The translations under genes were made by a program, and so were the position numbers. From Pseudisothecium myosuroides (lineage: Eukaryota > Streptophyta > Bryopsida > Hypnales > Lembophyllaceae): a stretch of 64,000 nucleotides of DNA. The DNA lies in NCBI GenBank assembly GCA_951799445.1, contig OX637289.1, forward strand, positions 48,274,264 to 48,338,263, given 5' to 3'. Shown in pieces: positions 1-14,105 of this stretch (the stretch's first letter is position 1; each line of letters begins with the position of its first letter). The notes under the pieces are model-generated. The model ran no database searches. It was not told where the DNA came from and was given only the letters and a program-made list of their open reading frames with translations.

Positions 1-106
1 TGAAGCATGTAGAATCTTTCAGTGTCTGTTAGACACGGTTCTGCTACGAGCAAGTTCTTCATCACAACCCATCTGACTGAAGCATTGCTTCGTTTGTCGT
101 CAACAG

Positions 107-3100
107 TTAAAAAAGAAGAACATCCAAGAGGCAAACGGTGTGTACGTGTGGTCGGAGCTCGATGACTTGTCGGCGGAGCTAATCAGAAATTTTCGTTCAC
201 TACATGGTACTCACTATTTGTACTTGGATATGCCAACCTTGCCTAGTCTCTTGAAAGCGCTCGAACATTTTAACTTGATGGTACATGCAATTTTGATAAT
301 AAGGAAATTAATATCTTAATCGGAGCTTAGAGCTATGATTTCTTTATATGCAAAGACATTTGTTCAATGGTCTGAGAGTTTGTTCTATATAGAGTGAAGT
401 TTCTAACTCTGTGCACGTGGACACTAGTCCACACAGGTTTATCTCATGTAGTGCAGCATATCTAGTCTCATGCAAATCGAATATAATTGAGGTCATTTTG
501 CAGAAAGTTTCCAGAAGGATATCGGCAGTCAAGTGACAGCGACAGCAAATGGAAGGGAACATCCTTTGTATGATGCACTGTGGGTAATGCAGGCTATGCT
601 CCGCTCAGGGTACGCTTTCTTGGCACTTGCCGATTCAGTTTTAACGTTTCAAGTGCGTGAATTAGAGCCAACAACTGTGAAGTAGAATTCGCATGCGCTT
701 TGGTCAATTTCTGAGCAATGCCAACACCAGGCTTCGAATCTTACTAGATGATCTGCACCATTGTGTGTATAGAAAGACATCTTGGCATGTTTACTGATAA
801 GAGTTCGTGTGAACAACAGTGCAAAGAAAGTGGCAAAGTCTGTGCTGATCATCACGAATAATGACGATCCATTTGCGGAAGTTAATGATGATTTGTTAGA
901 AAAGGATCTGAAGCGCACAACCATCCAACGAGCTCAAGTAAATCCTCTAGTCTTCCTATCTCATATTTTTAATTAACAAATTTTCTTTATGACCGATTGG
1001 TACTTTCTGTGATCTAGGCTATCCAGTTAACCTTCATGGTCTTGAACTTTAGATGACCTTATCTTGGCCTTGCAACCTGGTATATTTTCATGGCAAGTGG
1101 TGGTATCAGAAGTGAATTCATCTCCTCTGGAATCAAGTTACTTGAATTTGAATGCAATGGCCGCATGGGTGTTTTTTAATAAATTTTTGTATTTCAGTGT
1201 GCAAACTTTGATTAGAGGACGGTTTTTTCCCGCTGTATCCTTGAAGTGTGAAATTGAAGTGAAACCGAAGTGTCTTTTTCTTGCGATTTCCCTATTGTAG
1301 GCATACCTTATGGATGGCACGAGTGTTTTTTCCCTCTGTTAGAATCTGGACAGAACAACATTTTTTATTTAGAATGAGGTGATTGTGTTGATTGGTGCCC
1401 TGACATGGATGATCTGATTCCTCATTGTTTTGTTTACTCACAGGATGCTCGAGATTTGGGCGTAGGTTTCGACTTGTTGCCCTTGAACACGCCTGATAAA
1501 TTATTCGACCAGCAGATCTTCTACAGTGTGAGCGCAACTCCTCGGCTATTTTTATGCTCACGTAGGCGCATTTGGCCAGAGTGTGAGAACTAGATTCGGT
1601 TTGTGTGCCAGGATCCTTATGTGATCTATCACCTATTCTCAATGAGTCTTTTGCAAGATATATTGATGCAGTCGTTTCTTCTGTTGGATTGAGTTGACAG
1701 CAAATTGTGGATGATGAAGACGACGATGAGTATGCATCGCAAGACTCAAATGCAGCTTCCAAGTAAGTTGCAGTTGGCATGAACCAGGAAGTTCCGATTT
1801 ACATACTAGCGCTGATGGATTATTGACGAGTTCTCCTGTTCAGAATATGAATGCTGAATATATTCATGTTTGTGTAGACTTGACGATCTCAAGAAAACCT
1901 TGAAGCGAAGGATGTATAAGAAACGAGTTGTACGCAAGATGCTCTTGACAGTGGCAAGTGGTACAGAGATTGCACTAAGAACATATGCTATGATACGTCC
2001 CGCAGTTTCACGTAACAATCCTGACCATCTCATAATTATGAAGATTTCTCCATTTTAGGGGGTGTTTCAAATTCACAAAGGAGAGACCCCATTTGCTTTA
2101 AGTCTCACACCGTGGTTTATGCTCAAATATCTTGAGTCTAGGTTCCTGCGACTGCTTTCAAAGTTTTTTACCTCACAAAACGCGGCATTGTAGTCTTTGG
2201 CCATGCCATTTACAGTGTGTAATTTATAATTGTTGTGAGTTTATTATTTCTGAGTTCTAATTGATAGACGTGTGAGTTTTGTCATTGTAAGTTCGAGAAG
2301 GACTGATGATATGAAGGGCAGAGTTTTCTTTTCTGCAGCTTCCCACATTTTCGTGGATTCGCGTACCAATCAGCCCCTGAAGGTCTGTTCTCTATCGTTA
2401 TCGTTGTGCTGAAACTTGATTATTATTGTAGGAGTTCCTACATCTGTCTTTACCCAGAGCTTCTCTTTCAAGACTCTGGTATGAAGCGTGTGAAATATCT
2501 GATATTTTGCAGACCGAAAGAACTTACATCTGTTCTGATACCGGCTCATTACTGGATGAGCCGCAGAAGAGATTTGAAGAATATCAAGGGTGAGGAGAAA
2601 TCTGCATATTCTGTCGTACTGGTCATCGCTCTCTGCAAACTTGGATGTAAATGAGGGTTTAAAATCATTAACGCGATCACAGTCTAAATCAGTCTTGCAA
2701 TTTTCTATTGCAGGAAGAAGGTCGTGTTTTCTGTGGGTGAGGTATCTGATATTAAAAGCGTAGCAAGTTTTCAACTTCGACTCTTGGGATTTAAGTCTTT
2801 GGGATGTTTAAAACCATACCACAACTTGCGCCCCCCAACGTTCATATATCCTGATGAAGAGGTATCATTTCTTGATTTTAATTGTTCATCTGGATAGATA
2901 AACATGTGACATGATAGTCAATTGCATTGTTACAAAAAATGACCAGTCTGTGTTGGAGGCTCATACAACCGCAATCAAGCCATCAATTCAATTCCACTTT
3001 ATTTTCAGATTATTCATGCAAACTCAAACTCCATTTTCGTTCAATGTTACAGGCGGTGAAGGGAAGTATGTGCGCCTTTATTGCCTTACACAGAGCTATG

Positions 3101-5355
3101 GTACGCCTGAAGAAGTAAGCTATTCCCATTCTCCTTCGCTATCCTATGAATAGTCTTGTTTTTTTTGAGATTGAGATAGCTTGGGATAGCCTGAAATATT
3201 CTTGCTTTGTTTAGGCTCTCGTTGATAATTTCTGCAATTCTGTGATACACAGGTATGCCGTTGCTTTTCTGTCGTCACGAGGATCATCTCAATTGGTCGC
3301 ACTTGTCGCACAGGTAGACGGAGAATTTCTTGCGTTTTATTCTTTGTCTTTCTACTATTACATCGAGCTCCTGGCTACCATACTTTTCTTTGCGGCTTAA
3401 ATTTGCATCCATAAATTCGTTGCAGCGGTGAGATCTAATGCGTGTCAGCGGTAGAATGCAGTGATGTAATATTTTTTATGCAATCATTTCAGCCAGTATG
3501 TTTGAAATGATTGGATTGTTTCTTTGTTGTAGGAAGAAAGTGATATTCCAGGTTCTCCAAACGGCATGAACTTGATATATTTGCCTTACTCGGATGATAT
3601 TCGCCCTGCTGAGAAGGTCTGACTTTATAAACTGTGGGTCTTTTTTCAAGCTGTCTAGCACTGCCACTCACTAAGCAGAGTAAATACGTTTTCTGAGTTA
3701 ATATGTTTTCTGAGAAAATATATTCCGTCGGAAGTAAGTGCTATCGAAACTTTTTATATATGGATTGCGGGACGGTAACGTGAGTAAGCTATTATTGAAA
3801 CGTGTGGTCTTGAAGCTTGGTACTTGAGATGTAATTTAGGTTGACCCAGCTTGAGCAGATGCAGTGACCAATACTTGCGTCTTCAATTTTTAGTTGTTAG
3901 ATATTATCGTTGTGCATGAAGAGCTAGTCAATTTTTTGACTGGGTGATCCCGATTAAGTCAGTTGTATCTACGTTGCAATTCATATGTTTGTATTTGACC
4001 ATCGTTGCTTCTAACAATGATATGTATGGTGTTTCGATGCTCGTGGAGGTTTCAATGGTGCGGTGAGAAGAGCTGCTTACTTGCCATCTGTTGCTTGAAG
4101 ATATTGTCGTGTTGTCTGATTTTGATACTGTCGTTGTTGGTGCAGTACCATGCAAGCATCTCTCCAGTTCCCAGGGCATCAAAGGAGCAAGTAGAGATGG
4201 CCACAGATTTGTTAAAAAAGCTCCGCTGGAAAGGTGATTCAGTTACTGAGATTCCAGATCCAGGTACGACAATCTTTTCTGTCAAATTGCACGTTTGCCA
4301 GAGTCGCAGAAGCGGATAAGGTAGATTTTTAGAAATTTTGTAGCGCAATAGCCGAGATTTAACGCTTGTCTGCATTTTCAGCTTTGTAGGACATTATCGT
4401 GTCAATTGCAATAACGAAAGAATTTGATTTTTATCAGTTGTGATTGATGTGACTTAACATGAGACATAGGAAAGGAAGCTGAACTGGATATTGACAGCGT
4501 TTTGGAGGTTTTTTAAACAATTTGTGGGCATAGATGATGGTAGAAATTCATTGATGAACATGGTGTTTTTTCTGCGTATTGCAGCTTTGCAGAGACATTA
4601 CACAACTCTTGAAGCAGTGGCACTTGATCAGGATGAAGATAATTTACCAGAAATTGTGGATAAAACTTTACCAAATCCTGAGATTTTAGAACGGTATGCA
4701 TTCTACCACTTAGTGACTATCCTTAATTGCATTTGGTTCATTGCAGTTGCTTTCTTAAACCAGTTGCTGCAAAGTCAGCAAAGTCTTGTGAACACAAGTA
4801 CGACATGGTTGCGTCTTTAATTTTTTATAAGAACTGTTCTCTAATTTTTTCATAGCCATATTTATTTCTAGCCTGTAACCTCTGATGGACGATTCATTGA
4901 AATCGCAGTGCCGATTTTTTCGCCAAGATTTTCAAGAACGGTGTTTTTGGGGAAAATTATGAGGCGGAGGAAACAGAAGCTGCTGCTGCTAAAGAGAGGG
5001 GCAGTGCGGCTAGCCAGAAGCGGAAAGCAGCCGCTGATCTGGCTGCAACAGAAGCTCAAGAGTATAACTGGGGCCAGCTAGCAGACACTGGAAAGGTGCC
5101 CTCCCTTCGAATCCTCCGGTTCTTGTACAATTTTTAGGAATCAGAGCTCGCTGACTTTGACAGGTATCAGGTTTCAGTGTGTCCTCGGCATCTCTACATT
5201 GTTTCTTTTGCTGATGGATCGCTGGTGGTTTGTATTTGCAGCTTAAGGACCTCACCTCAGATCAGCTTAAAATTTACTTGAGAGCAAGCAAACTCCCTGT
5301 GACAGGCAAAAAGGACATCCTTATCAGCCGAATACTCACACACCTTGACAAGTGA
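107..5355 (+). CDS. KU70: KU70 (XRCC6), 3' part, 17 exons
   Basis: Ku70 subunit of the Ku heterodimer, which binds DNA ends for non-homologous end joining and at telomeres in the nucleus. Exons by splice site and homology: 107-206, 504-609, 820-937, 1444-1527, 1701-1762, 1878-2011, 2339-2382, 2513-2589, 2714-2861, 3053-3114, 3253-3313, 3533-3616, 4146-4263, 4585-4693, 4747-4797, 4909-5095, 5242-5355. They total 1,659 nt and stay in frame, giving 552 residues and a TGA stop. Order: end of the vWA domain (NGVYVW, IITNNDDPF, DLGVGFDLLPL), Ku core (ERTYICSDTG, RLLGFKSL, FIALHRAMVRL, LVALVAQ, NLIYLPYSDDIR), C-terminal arm (LQRHYTTLEAVALD), basic linker, SAP domain (LKDLTSDQLKIYLRA, ILTHLDK). The first roughly 100 residues lie left of the window. 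The exon series has no frameshift or stop, so the gene looks functional. Exon borders are my reading of GT/AG sites. Confidence 0.95.
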
Positions 5356-7848
5356 GGGCAAAGTTGGCGCTAGACTGATCGTTCGACGAACCACATTGTA
5401 AGTACATGAAATTATGCTCAGAATCTGACACTTAGTTTGGTTTGGGTATTTTCCACGTTTTAAATCCACTGCGGAAGAGATGACTCCGAGGGCAAGGTAA
5501 ACTTGTGGGAATAACATAGTGTTTCCCTTCTATTTTTTTTACGTGGGTGGAGATCTCAGTTGACCATTTTATTTGTAGCAAGCAGATTGGTTTGAAAAGA
5601 TGAAGACACCCTAATTCAAATAGTGCAAGACACCGTAATTGTTGCTGCATTTTTTTATCACAAATAATTTCATTTTTATTCACTAGTGGCTACAGGGAGA
5701 AGAGAGTATCTTCTTTGCCCTGAAATGAATGAAATAAATTTTGTTCTGGTGGAAATATTTGATATAAGAAAAATAGAGCATCTCGTACTACATACTGTAT
5801 GCCCCGAAGAACAATATGACAAACATTTGACTTTAACCTTTAAATGCCCGTTGCTTTTGAAGTGATATAGGTCTAAAAGTCACTACGATATAGAAATCTC
5901 AATTGTACTATCTTGTAGTGTGTGAGTTGTAAGGTAGGAGGTCCTTGAATGGAACAGCCATTAACAATGGAACCTACAGAAGGTCCAAAATGTGAATTGG
6001 TTTGTAAAATGGAAGACATATTTTGGGGTAGGGAATAGTGAATGTGAGTTCCATTTCAGCACATGCAGCAGTGCTTTCAGAGTACAACGTTGTGTCGTTC
6101 ATTAAATATGAATGAATACTTCAATTACAAATGAGAATTTGAAATACAAGTTAAAAAGAGGCGATTGTGGCAACATGCAATTATGTTGTTCCATTTAAGG
6201 CATCGTGTTGATGCATTTTGGAATTGTAATGAACATATGGAGGAAGCTATTCGTCAGTTTTGGGACTCATCTGGTCTTTTCAAATGCACTTCCTGATTCA
6301 GTACTGATGAAGTCTAGGGGCACAAATAGCGCCCTAAGCACTTCCACTTTGGAAAATCATATCTAATTTATTTGAAGTCTGCAAATTTCACTTCAACTTG
6401 TGGTTCACTTGTTTCCCACTTCTCTATCTACCAAAAAAATTCCAAATCTACAGCTTTGTTTTTTTCCTTATATGTGCCATTTCTGAGCCTCCTATTTTAG
6501 ATGATGTGAATCAAATTTGGAGTCTTTTGGCCACATAGATTGCAAGATTATAATGTTTTAGTGTTGAAAAAGGATACTGAAATGAAAAACTTTAAATTAT
6601 AAAGTGCTTCAAAATCATCATATAAACACATTGGTGAAAGAAAATATCATTCAATGGCTCATTGTTTTGCAAAATGGCTTTGAAATGTCAAAAAATAGCA
6701 AGAAAAGTTGCAAAAAACACATATAAGGTTAAACTTCCTACTAAATTGCTTCTCAATCACTCATTTCTTGGACTAGTATGAAATTTTAACCTTACAAAAT
6801 AGACTAGTATGTGCAAATTTTTCAAATTTTTTTATTAGAGATGGATACTGTATGAAGAAGAAACAAGCTGACAAAGTTCATTGTAATCCAAAAATGTTTG
6901 GATTTTGAAGTTTGAATTGCTCCCAAACATTCAAAACAACTTGGGTTGATATGAATATTTTAGCACAATAACTAGACTTCACAAGGAACATAATCCAACA
7001 AATTTTATTGAAAACAAACAATGGATGAAGGAGATACAAGCCCTTGAAGTGGTAGCAATCTAAATGCAATTTGGTGAACTCAAATAAAACCTGTGAACTT
7101 TGAATGGCTTTCAAAAAATAAGAACATTTTGGATTGATTTGAAAATTTTATTACACAAACTAGAAGAGAGCGCAAATTTTCCAACAAGTTTTTATTAAAT
7201 TTGGACATTAGATGCAAAAGTTATAGCACTTTTGAGTTGGACATCTAGACTATGTGAGGACACTTTTGGTCACTTGGGACACTTAGGGGTTAAGCCCCTA
7301 TAGCACAACTCCATGGGTTAATAGTAAATCATTTCTAAATTCAATTTATCCTTTTTAATTTCATATGAGTTTCAAATGGTAGTCTTTGGTATTTGAGCTT
7401 TTCAAGTTCTCACAAAAGTACATTATATTATAAACTAAGTGAAAAATTAATGGCATAACCTCCATTTTGTAGAATGTGTTGAAAGGTTGGAACAATTCAA
7501 AAACAAAAACAATACAACAACGTTGTAAAGGAACTTCAATTCCTATGCTTTCAATCTACACAATTGCTAAGGTAGAAGAAAATAAATGACTTAGAACAAA
7601 AAGAGAAGCAACTCTTGAGTGTTAGAAACATCAACATGATACTACAAAACCAATGCAATGAACAATTATATATGATGGTATGTGCACTTTTAATCCACAA
7701 AAAATGTAATTAAGCATTGTTACTATTAAATAGCAAGATTTATTTCTATTGGTTTGAATTGATAAATGAAAAGGATTCCAATTCTCAGGAAGAAGTGCTC
7801 AAACAAATTTTGCCATTTGACCCCTAAAAGACCCCAAAGGGTGAGCAT
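5356..7848. other. Intergenic AT-rich DNA downstream of KU70
   Basis: No coding region can be supported here. Short six-frame ORFs lack homology or codon structure. A possible degenerate inverted-repeat element may span about 5833-7305: its left side reads TTTAACCTTTAAATGCCC and its right side is the complement of a similar CTTAACCCCTAAGTG sequence. This resembles the clearer element at 33405-34051. The match is weak and the borders are uncertain. Confidence 0.4.
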
Positions 7849-7931
7849 AGCTCTTGTTTTCTTGACTAGCTCTTGTTTTCTTGACTAGCTCTTGTTTTCT
7901 TGACTAGCTCTTGTTTTCTTGACTAGCTCTT
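7849..7931. repeat. 19-bp tandem repeat, 4 full copies
   Basis: The unit AGCTCTTGTTTTCTTGACT repeats head to tail four times and then a partial copy follows. The copies are identical or nearly so, which suggests recent slippage. No gene overlaps it. Confidence 0.9.
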
Positions 7932-8207
7932 GTAATAAGCATAATTCCTCATTCACATGGAATATTTTTATGATTGCCACTAATAAAATGAAAAAAGACT
8001 TGTATAGTTTTCCTATGAAAAAACAATCAACAAAATTGCACAATTTTTTGAGAAAACGCCATTGTTCATAAGATTGATGAAATAAGTTTGAATAGGCAGT
8101 ACTTTGTGCACATGCTAAAATCAGAATGCTCAAAAGTGCTCTAAAAATTATTTCAGAAATTGCATAAAGATTTTTTCATTGCATACCTTTAGATGCAATA
8201 GTCAATA

Positions 8208-10024
8208 ACCACCACATAGAAGTGGAAGTCACTTGTGATAAGTACAACAATCTCTTTATACAAGTGAAATAGTAGTAGGTAAGACAACCCATGTGGGATA
8301 TGTAAATTTAGGATCACCATAGCTAGAGGTCAGCTTCGGCTTAAAATAATTAAAAAAATTTAAGCCGAATAATTTTGAAAATTAATAAGTCATTATGCCA
8401 AATTCAAGGAAAATTAATTATAAAGAAAGCCGAAATGTTGGTAAATATTCCAATTCAACTTGATGCCAACACATGTCTTCTATACAATGAGTGGAGAGGT
8501 TGTTTTTATAATGAAGTTCATTATCCATATAGATTCCTCAAAGGATATGGGACAATTTGAACATGAGAGCTTGACCACTCATTGTCAAAACGCAGGAATT
8601 GTGTTCAATGTAGAATTTCAGACCTTGTTTAGGCATAGTATAATAAAAAATTTCAAAAAACTTTGAACTATAAAAAGTTGAAAAATTAAGCTAAATTTCA
8701 TTTCCAAAAATCCTTTTGTGATTTTAAGACTCTAAGAAAAAAGTTATGGACAAAATTCAAAAAGGATGCTTGAAAATGTTAAAGAAAATGTCCCTCTTAA
8801 CCCTTCCCTAAATTTTATCCATAACTTTTGATTGGAGACTCTAAATCTCAAACGGATTTTTGGAGATGAAATTTAGACTAAACTCCTAACTTTTTTTAGT
8901 TCAAAATTTTTTGAAAAAATTTATTCTACTATGCCAAAATGAGGTCTGAAGTTGTACATTGAACACAATTTCTGCTTTTGACTTAACTAAGTGTGAGTGG
9001 TTGAGCTTCTACTAATCCTAATTTACATATCCCACATGGATTGTCTTACCTACTACTACCCCACTTGTATAAACAGATTGTTTGTACCTATCTACATGTG
9101 TACATCAAAAGTGACATCCACTTCTGTGAGGTAATTGTTGAATATTGAACTAGAGGTATGCAACAAAGAAATCTTCATGCAATTTCTGAATTTATTTGAA
9201 GGGTTGCCGAAAATTAAGAAGAAATATTCAATAATTGCCAAATAATTTAATAATTAAAAATAAATTGCCGAACCATCCATTCTGGGTTTAATTAATTATT
9301 TGGCAAATTTGTGCCAAAGGTGACCTCCGGGTACGGTAGTAGAAGCTCAACTACTCACACTCAGTTAAGTCAAAAGCAAAAATCGTGCTAAATGTAGAAC
9401 TTCAGACCTCATTTTGGTATAGTAGAATAATTTTTTCTTAAACTTTGAACTGAAAAAAATTAGTCTAAATTTCATCTCCAAAAATCCATTTGAGATTTAG
9501 AGTCTCCAATCAAAAGTTATGGATAAAATTTAGAAATAGGTTGGGAGGGACATTTTCTTTGACATTTTCAAACATCCTCTTTGATTTTTGTCCATAATTT
9601 TTTTTAGAGGCTCAAAATCGCAAACGGATTTTTGGAAATGAAATTTAGCTTAATTTTTATACTTTTCTTAGTTCAAAGTTTTTTGAAAAAAATTATTATA
9701 CTATAACAAAAAGAGGTCTGAAATTCTACATTGAACACAATTTTTGCGTTTTGACAATGAATGGTCAAGCTCTCATATTCAAATTGTCCCCTATCTTTTG
9801 AGGATTCATAATGGATAATGGCCTTCATTATAAAAACGACCTCTCCACCCAAAGTTTTGAAGATATATGTTGGCATCAAGTTGAATTGGTATATTTTTCA
9901 ATATTTTGGCTTTCTTAACAATTAATTTTCTTTGAATTTGGCATGATGGCTTACTAATTTTCAAAATTAATCAGCTTAAAATTTTTTAATTATTTTTTGC
10001 CAAAGGTGACCTCTGGCTACGGTA
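8208..10024. mobile_element. Nested foldback (inverted-repeat) element
   Basis: Several stretches reappear as reverse complement within 1.8 kb. 8208-8312 pairs with about 9022-9138, and 8320-8770 pairs with about 9590-10024. About 8790-9000 pairs with 9336-9560. The outer ends resemble each other as inverted copies (left ATAGCTAGAGGTCA, right TGACCTCTGGCTACGGTAG). A further GTGACCTCCGGGTACGGTAG copy near 9321 suggests one such element inserted inside another. No transposase is encoded; short ORFs at 8375-8666 and 9673-9879 are mirror images of the same repeat. This is probably a non-autonomous foldback or MITE-type element. A target duplication was not found. Confidence 0.7.
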
Positions 10025-10894
10025 GTCCCCGATAGAATTTCTACATTGCCACCATAATACCCAAGCCTATTGCCTAGATCTACAATTGACAATTGTCTAA
10101 GAATTTGTTTCTACTTACCCTACTCCCTTTAAACGTTATATTCATTAAAATGGGAGCATTTTCCACCAAATTGGAAGTCGTTGATGCCAACATTTTGGCC
10201 CAAATTTCATCCCAAAGCACTTAGAATCCGTATAGATTGAATACAACCAAAGCATATAAAATTGAAAATGCAAGAGATCATTTCAAATGCTTCAACCAAA
10301 TTGAAATACATTTCAAAAATTGTTGTATTTATAGTGAACTATGAATGTTTCATACCGTGAATATACATTTTTTGCACTTTGATTCACAAAAAGGACCATG
10401 AAAATGTATGTAATTGTCGTAAGTGTGATTCATTCTAGCGTTGAGTTCTATATAATCCTTGCACAATGCTATCATATACTTATAGACTCTGAATCTACAA
10501 TATGAACAGACACTATATGTGCGATTTACTCTTTTGCAACTTCTTTGCCCTCAGCATCTCCAATCTACGACTGTATCTAGTATTATTTCCCCCCTGCATT
10601 CCCGAAGCCATTGGAAACGCTACAATTCTAAGAACTTCTGGTTCCACATATTGTGAACAAAAGGAAGCACTAGAAAAAACCCGCGTTTTTGCTGATTGTC
10701 AATTTTGGACATGCTGACATCCATGATGGTGTTCCGGAGCATCATGGTGGATGTCATTTTTTTCGCGTCAAAGTTGACATGCAAAAAACATTGAAAATCT
10801 GAGATAATATGGCCTGATGTCACCATGTTTTTAGCAAAAATCAAAGAGGACCTGGATCAATGGAGTCCTCAAAGGCCGCCATATGGTTGCCACC
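10025..10894. other. Intergenic spacer
   Basis: No gene is supportable. The only structure noted is a modest hairpin near 10715-10756, where TGACATCCA recurs inverted around a short GC-richer loop. The ORFs on both strands here are short and unconserved in appearance. Confidence 0.4.
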
Positions 10895-13650
10895 TGTAAG
10901 CTCCCAATTTGTCACTTGGGACTCATAGATTTTTTTTTTGAAATTTGCAATTTAAAGTTGATAAAAATATACAAAAAGCCATAAAAAGAGTGTAGAACCA
11001 AAATAAGGTTGTGCCATATCCATTATAGTATTTGGTCTAGATTTGTGTTTATATCAAAAATTCCTCCAAACCTTGCCTAAAAATAGAATAGAAATAACAA
11101 GATAGTAGAATTTGGAGGGTTTAAGTCACATAGCCCCAAAAGGGCTAAATCCCACCATGAATGTGATAATTCATGGCTAAGTCGATCTGAAGGATCCACA
11201 GCGAGGCCACTAGGTCGGGTCCTAGAGTTAGATTTAGAATTCCCCATTTGATCGATGAATTTCCAAAATCCCAATTGTTAATACGCAGGAGTTATTAGCG
11301 CAAGACAGGGCCTGTGGAGGAATCTACTACCCAAAGATGGTGTTCTAGGACAAATCCCATGCCAAGAGTCCAACAACAAAATCAATTTGTCAAGATTCCT
11401 TCATCTGCAAAAGATTCTTGCACCATCGACAATTCAAGGAGATAACCAATTTTAATTTCCGCTGACCAATTGTGCCAAGTACGGAAACGCACCTACATCC
11501 CTCTTTTGTGGGGCTCCTTGAGAGGTCCCATGAAAATTCTTGGCATCTTCCGACTTGCAGAAGAACCTTTTTTGAGCGGTCAACCGTTCTAACCTCCAAC
11601 GAGAATTTCGTGGAAATTACCCAGGTTATGGTAAAATCTCACTGAAAATTAGAATAGCTTATTTTATATTAATAAAGCACTCTGTGAAGTTTCACGACAT
11701 TCTGATAGCGACAAGTACCTGAACCGGCAAGATTCCTCGGGAATTAATCAAGTAGCGGGGTCCCTGCGACGTTGACCAGCATTCCGGGACCATACGATGG
11801 CGAAACAAAGTCAACCAAGAATCCTTCCCGACTCTTTTGCACCTACCGGAGACCTTCGGCTAGTTACTTTTCTCAAATTAGGAGACCCCCAAGATTTAAG
11901 AATTCACCATGACTTGATTTTTAATCTAAATTAGCCTACGATGGTTTTTTGGTCTCGGTATGGGGGGTAAGAAGGATTGAAAACTAAACACGACAATCTA
12001 GAGCCAACAGCGCAATCAGTTCAACGATTAGAGATAATCTCCAAAAGTTAGGATGTTGGTTCAGTATAGATGGTAGATAGTAGTTTTTTAGGGATTAGGA
12101 TGAAAATCTTTGAGGATGAGGATGAAAATTCAAGTTGATAAGGTTACCGTTAGGAATTTAGAGGGAAGGGTGGATCCTTGGAAACTTATATAAGGACCCA
12201 TTTCTCTCTCTAGAAAACCTCCCAATTTTTGTTTTGGATCTGTGGGTCCAAGTTATTTTGGATATTTTTGGCATTTGAAGCCAAAAAACCTCTACGATGT
12301 TTTTAAAACACTTTTGGCTCCATTGTTGTTGCATTTCAAGCTTTGAAGGTCCTTGGGGGTCCTTCTATCTTGCCTTGTGTACTCTTTGAGTATTCGTTGT
12401 ACTTTTGTTGTGAGTTGAGAGTCATTTGTATCCTTTATTGTACCTTTGAACGCTAACTTGTGTGGTTTAGTGATCCCTTTTGAAGTCTTGCGCTAACCCT
12501 AGAGCAATCCTCCACTGTACCTTGGCGATGCCGCTTTGATGACCGTCTTTATCTTGTGAGTTCTTCCATGCCACTATGTTGTTTTAACTTGTTGTGTTCT
12601 CTTTACTCACGTGTTCTTACGTTTCTCTAACATTTTCCTTGTTGAACCCCCCTTCAGGATGGCGAAACTTTGACTTTGTTGTGTTCTTTTTTCCTTAAGT
12701 GTGTCTTTCTAGCTTCTTCTAAAGTTTCCCTTGTTGTGTGGACCCCCCCAGGACGGCAAAGCTTTGAACTTGTGACTAAATCAAAGTCCTACAGTGTATG
12801 TTAAAACGGTCTGGACGGCGAAGCTTTGAACCTCCCTAGTCCGTAGCTCCAAAGTCTAGTTTCCAAGACCTTTTTGGAATTGTCTAGAGTTTAGCTTCCA
12901 AAAGAAATTAGTGTTGTCAAGTTCCGAGTTACCCAAGTTTTAGCAAATCCAGTCTTTTCCTTGGTTTAGCAAGGTCCAATCTTTTCATTAGTTTTAGCAA
13001 AATCTAGTCTTTTCCTTAGTTTCTAGCAAAATCTAATCTTTTCTTTAATTTTTAGCAAAATCCAGTCTTTTATTTTAGCAAAAATCCAGTTTGTGGACTA
13101 GCTCAGAAAACCAGTTTTTGACTAGATCAGAAAACAGTTAGGACCAAATCAGAAATTAGTCAACCAGATCAGAATCAGAAAATAAAAATTAAAAATTAAA
13201 AAAAATTAAAAATCCAAACCTCCCAGCCAGCTAGAAGGTCGGCGGGAGCAGGTAGGCAGGTGCGCCACCTTGGGTCCTTTTTTTTCTAAAATTTTGTCCT
13301 AACCTTCCTAAAAAATGGGGGATTAGGACTCTAATAGCCTGGGGATTTAGAGTAGGGAATAGGAATTAGAAAAGAAAGTCTAAAAAGAAAGGGAAGAGGG
13401 AGAATAGAGCAATACCGCCACGCGTCACACCTGCACACAAACACTCCCATCCTCCCATTCTCACCTACAAAACGGAAATGACAAGAATGGAAGGAGATTA
13501 GAGAAGAAAGAATGAAGTAGAAGAAGAAAGGAAAAACACGATTAATAGTACCCTAGTTATAGGATTAGGTAGGCCCCTAGGAGAAATCTAGAGAATGCTT
13601 GGTGACCGTTAGGAGAAAGATTAGTATGACAAAAAGTAGGAATGTGTAAG
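10895..13650 (+). mobile_element. Truncated copy of giant TG...CA element (LTR-like)
   Basis: It begins TGTAAGCTCCCAATTTGTCA and aligns as an inverted copy with the right-hand part of 20179-25090. Matching blocks include the 5' end, the TATA region, the GGCGAAGCTTTGAA motifs and a CACACCTGCAC block near 13425. The similarity fades by about 13650, so the 3' part (expected to end in GCTCACA) is missing. No protein is encoded. Known: TG...CA ends with a TATA box inside are typical of retrotransposon LTRs. Inference: this is an LTR or a non-autonomous LTR-type element. The exact 3' limit is uncertain. Confidence 0.65.
12187..12193 (+). promoter_or_regulatory. TATA box of the LTR-like element
   Basis: TATATAA followed by GGACCC lies about 1.3 kb into the element. 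The same box is conserved in inverted orientation near 23794-23800 in the sister copy. Conservation and position suggest the element's own polymerase II promoter. Confidence 0.6.
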
Positions 13651-14105
13651 GGGGTAGAGGATACCATTAACCCCTAAAGGACCAAACTGCGTTTTTTGAT
13701 AACATAGCGATTTTGGGCAGGCCAGAATTTGTATAATAATGGATATTTGTTCACAAAAATTTGAGAGGATGTGGGTTCAAAGAATAAATTTTAGTGGCAC
13801 AAATTTTTTTATTGGTATGAATTGTGGAAAAAAAATTATTGGAGGAGAAGTGGTTTTGTTTGAACTCGGGGCAAAACGGGCAAAACGGGCAAAATGAGTT
13901 ACATTAAAATTGAAATTTGGACCATTTGCCCTAAGGTCGAGGAGCACATCTCAGGGCAAGGAAACCTTCACTCTGTAAAATGGGTCCCAATATGCGTTCT
14001 CATGGTGTCAGTACTAAATGCTGAACACTCTCATATCTTCCCTTCAGAAGCACCTGCAAAGGTATAGACTAAGGGCTCAGGCTTCAAAAGTACAGGCTGG
14101 GGTTC
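13651..14105. other. Spacer between truncated and intact LTR-like copies
   Basis: Unmatched sequence with no gene. It includes TTAACCCCTAAAGGACC near 13668, similar to the ends of the element at 33405-34051, so another small insertion may be present. Its last five bases, GGTTC, are duplicated after the neighbouring element. Confidence 0.4.

Noticed and set aside
1612..1697. Additional KU70 exon with an in-frame TGA, suggesting a pseudogene
   Set aside because: Skipping it joins 1444-1527 to 1701-1762 in phase and gives FYSQIVDDEDDDEYASQDS, which matches the expected Ku70 spacing. All 17 exons then total a multiple of three.
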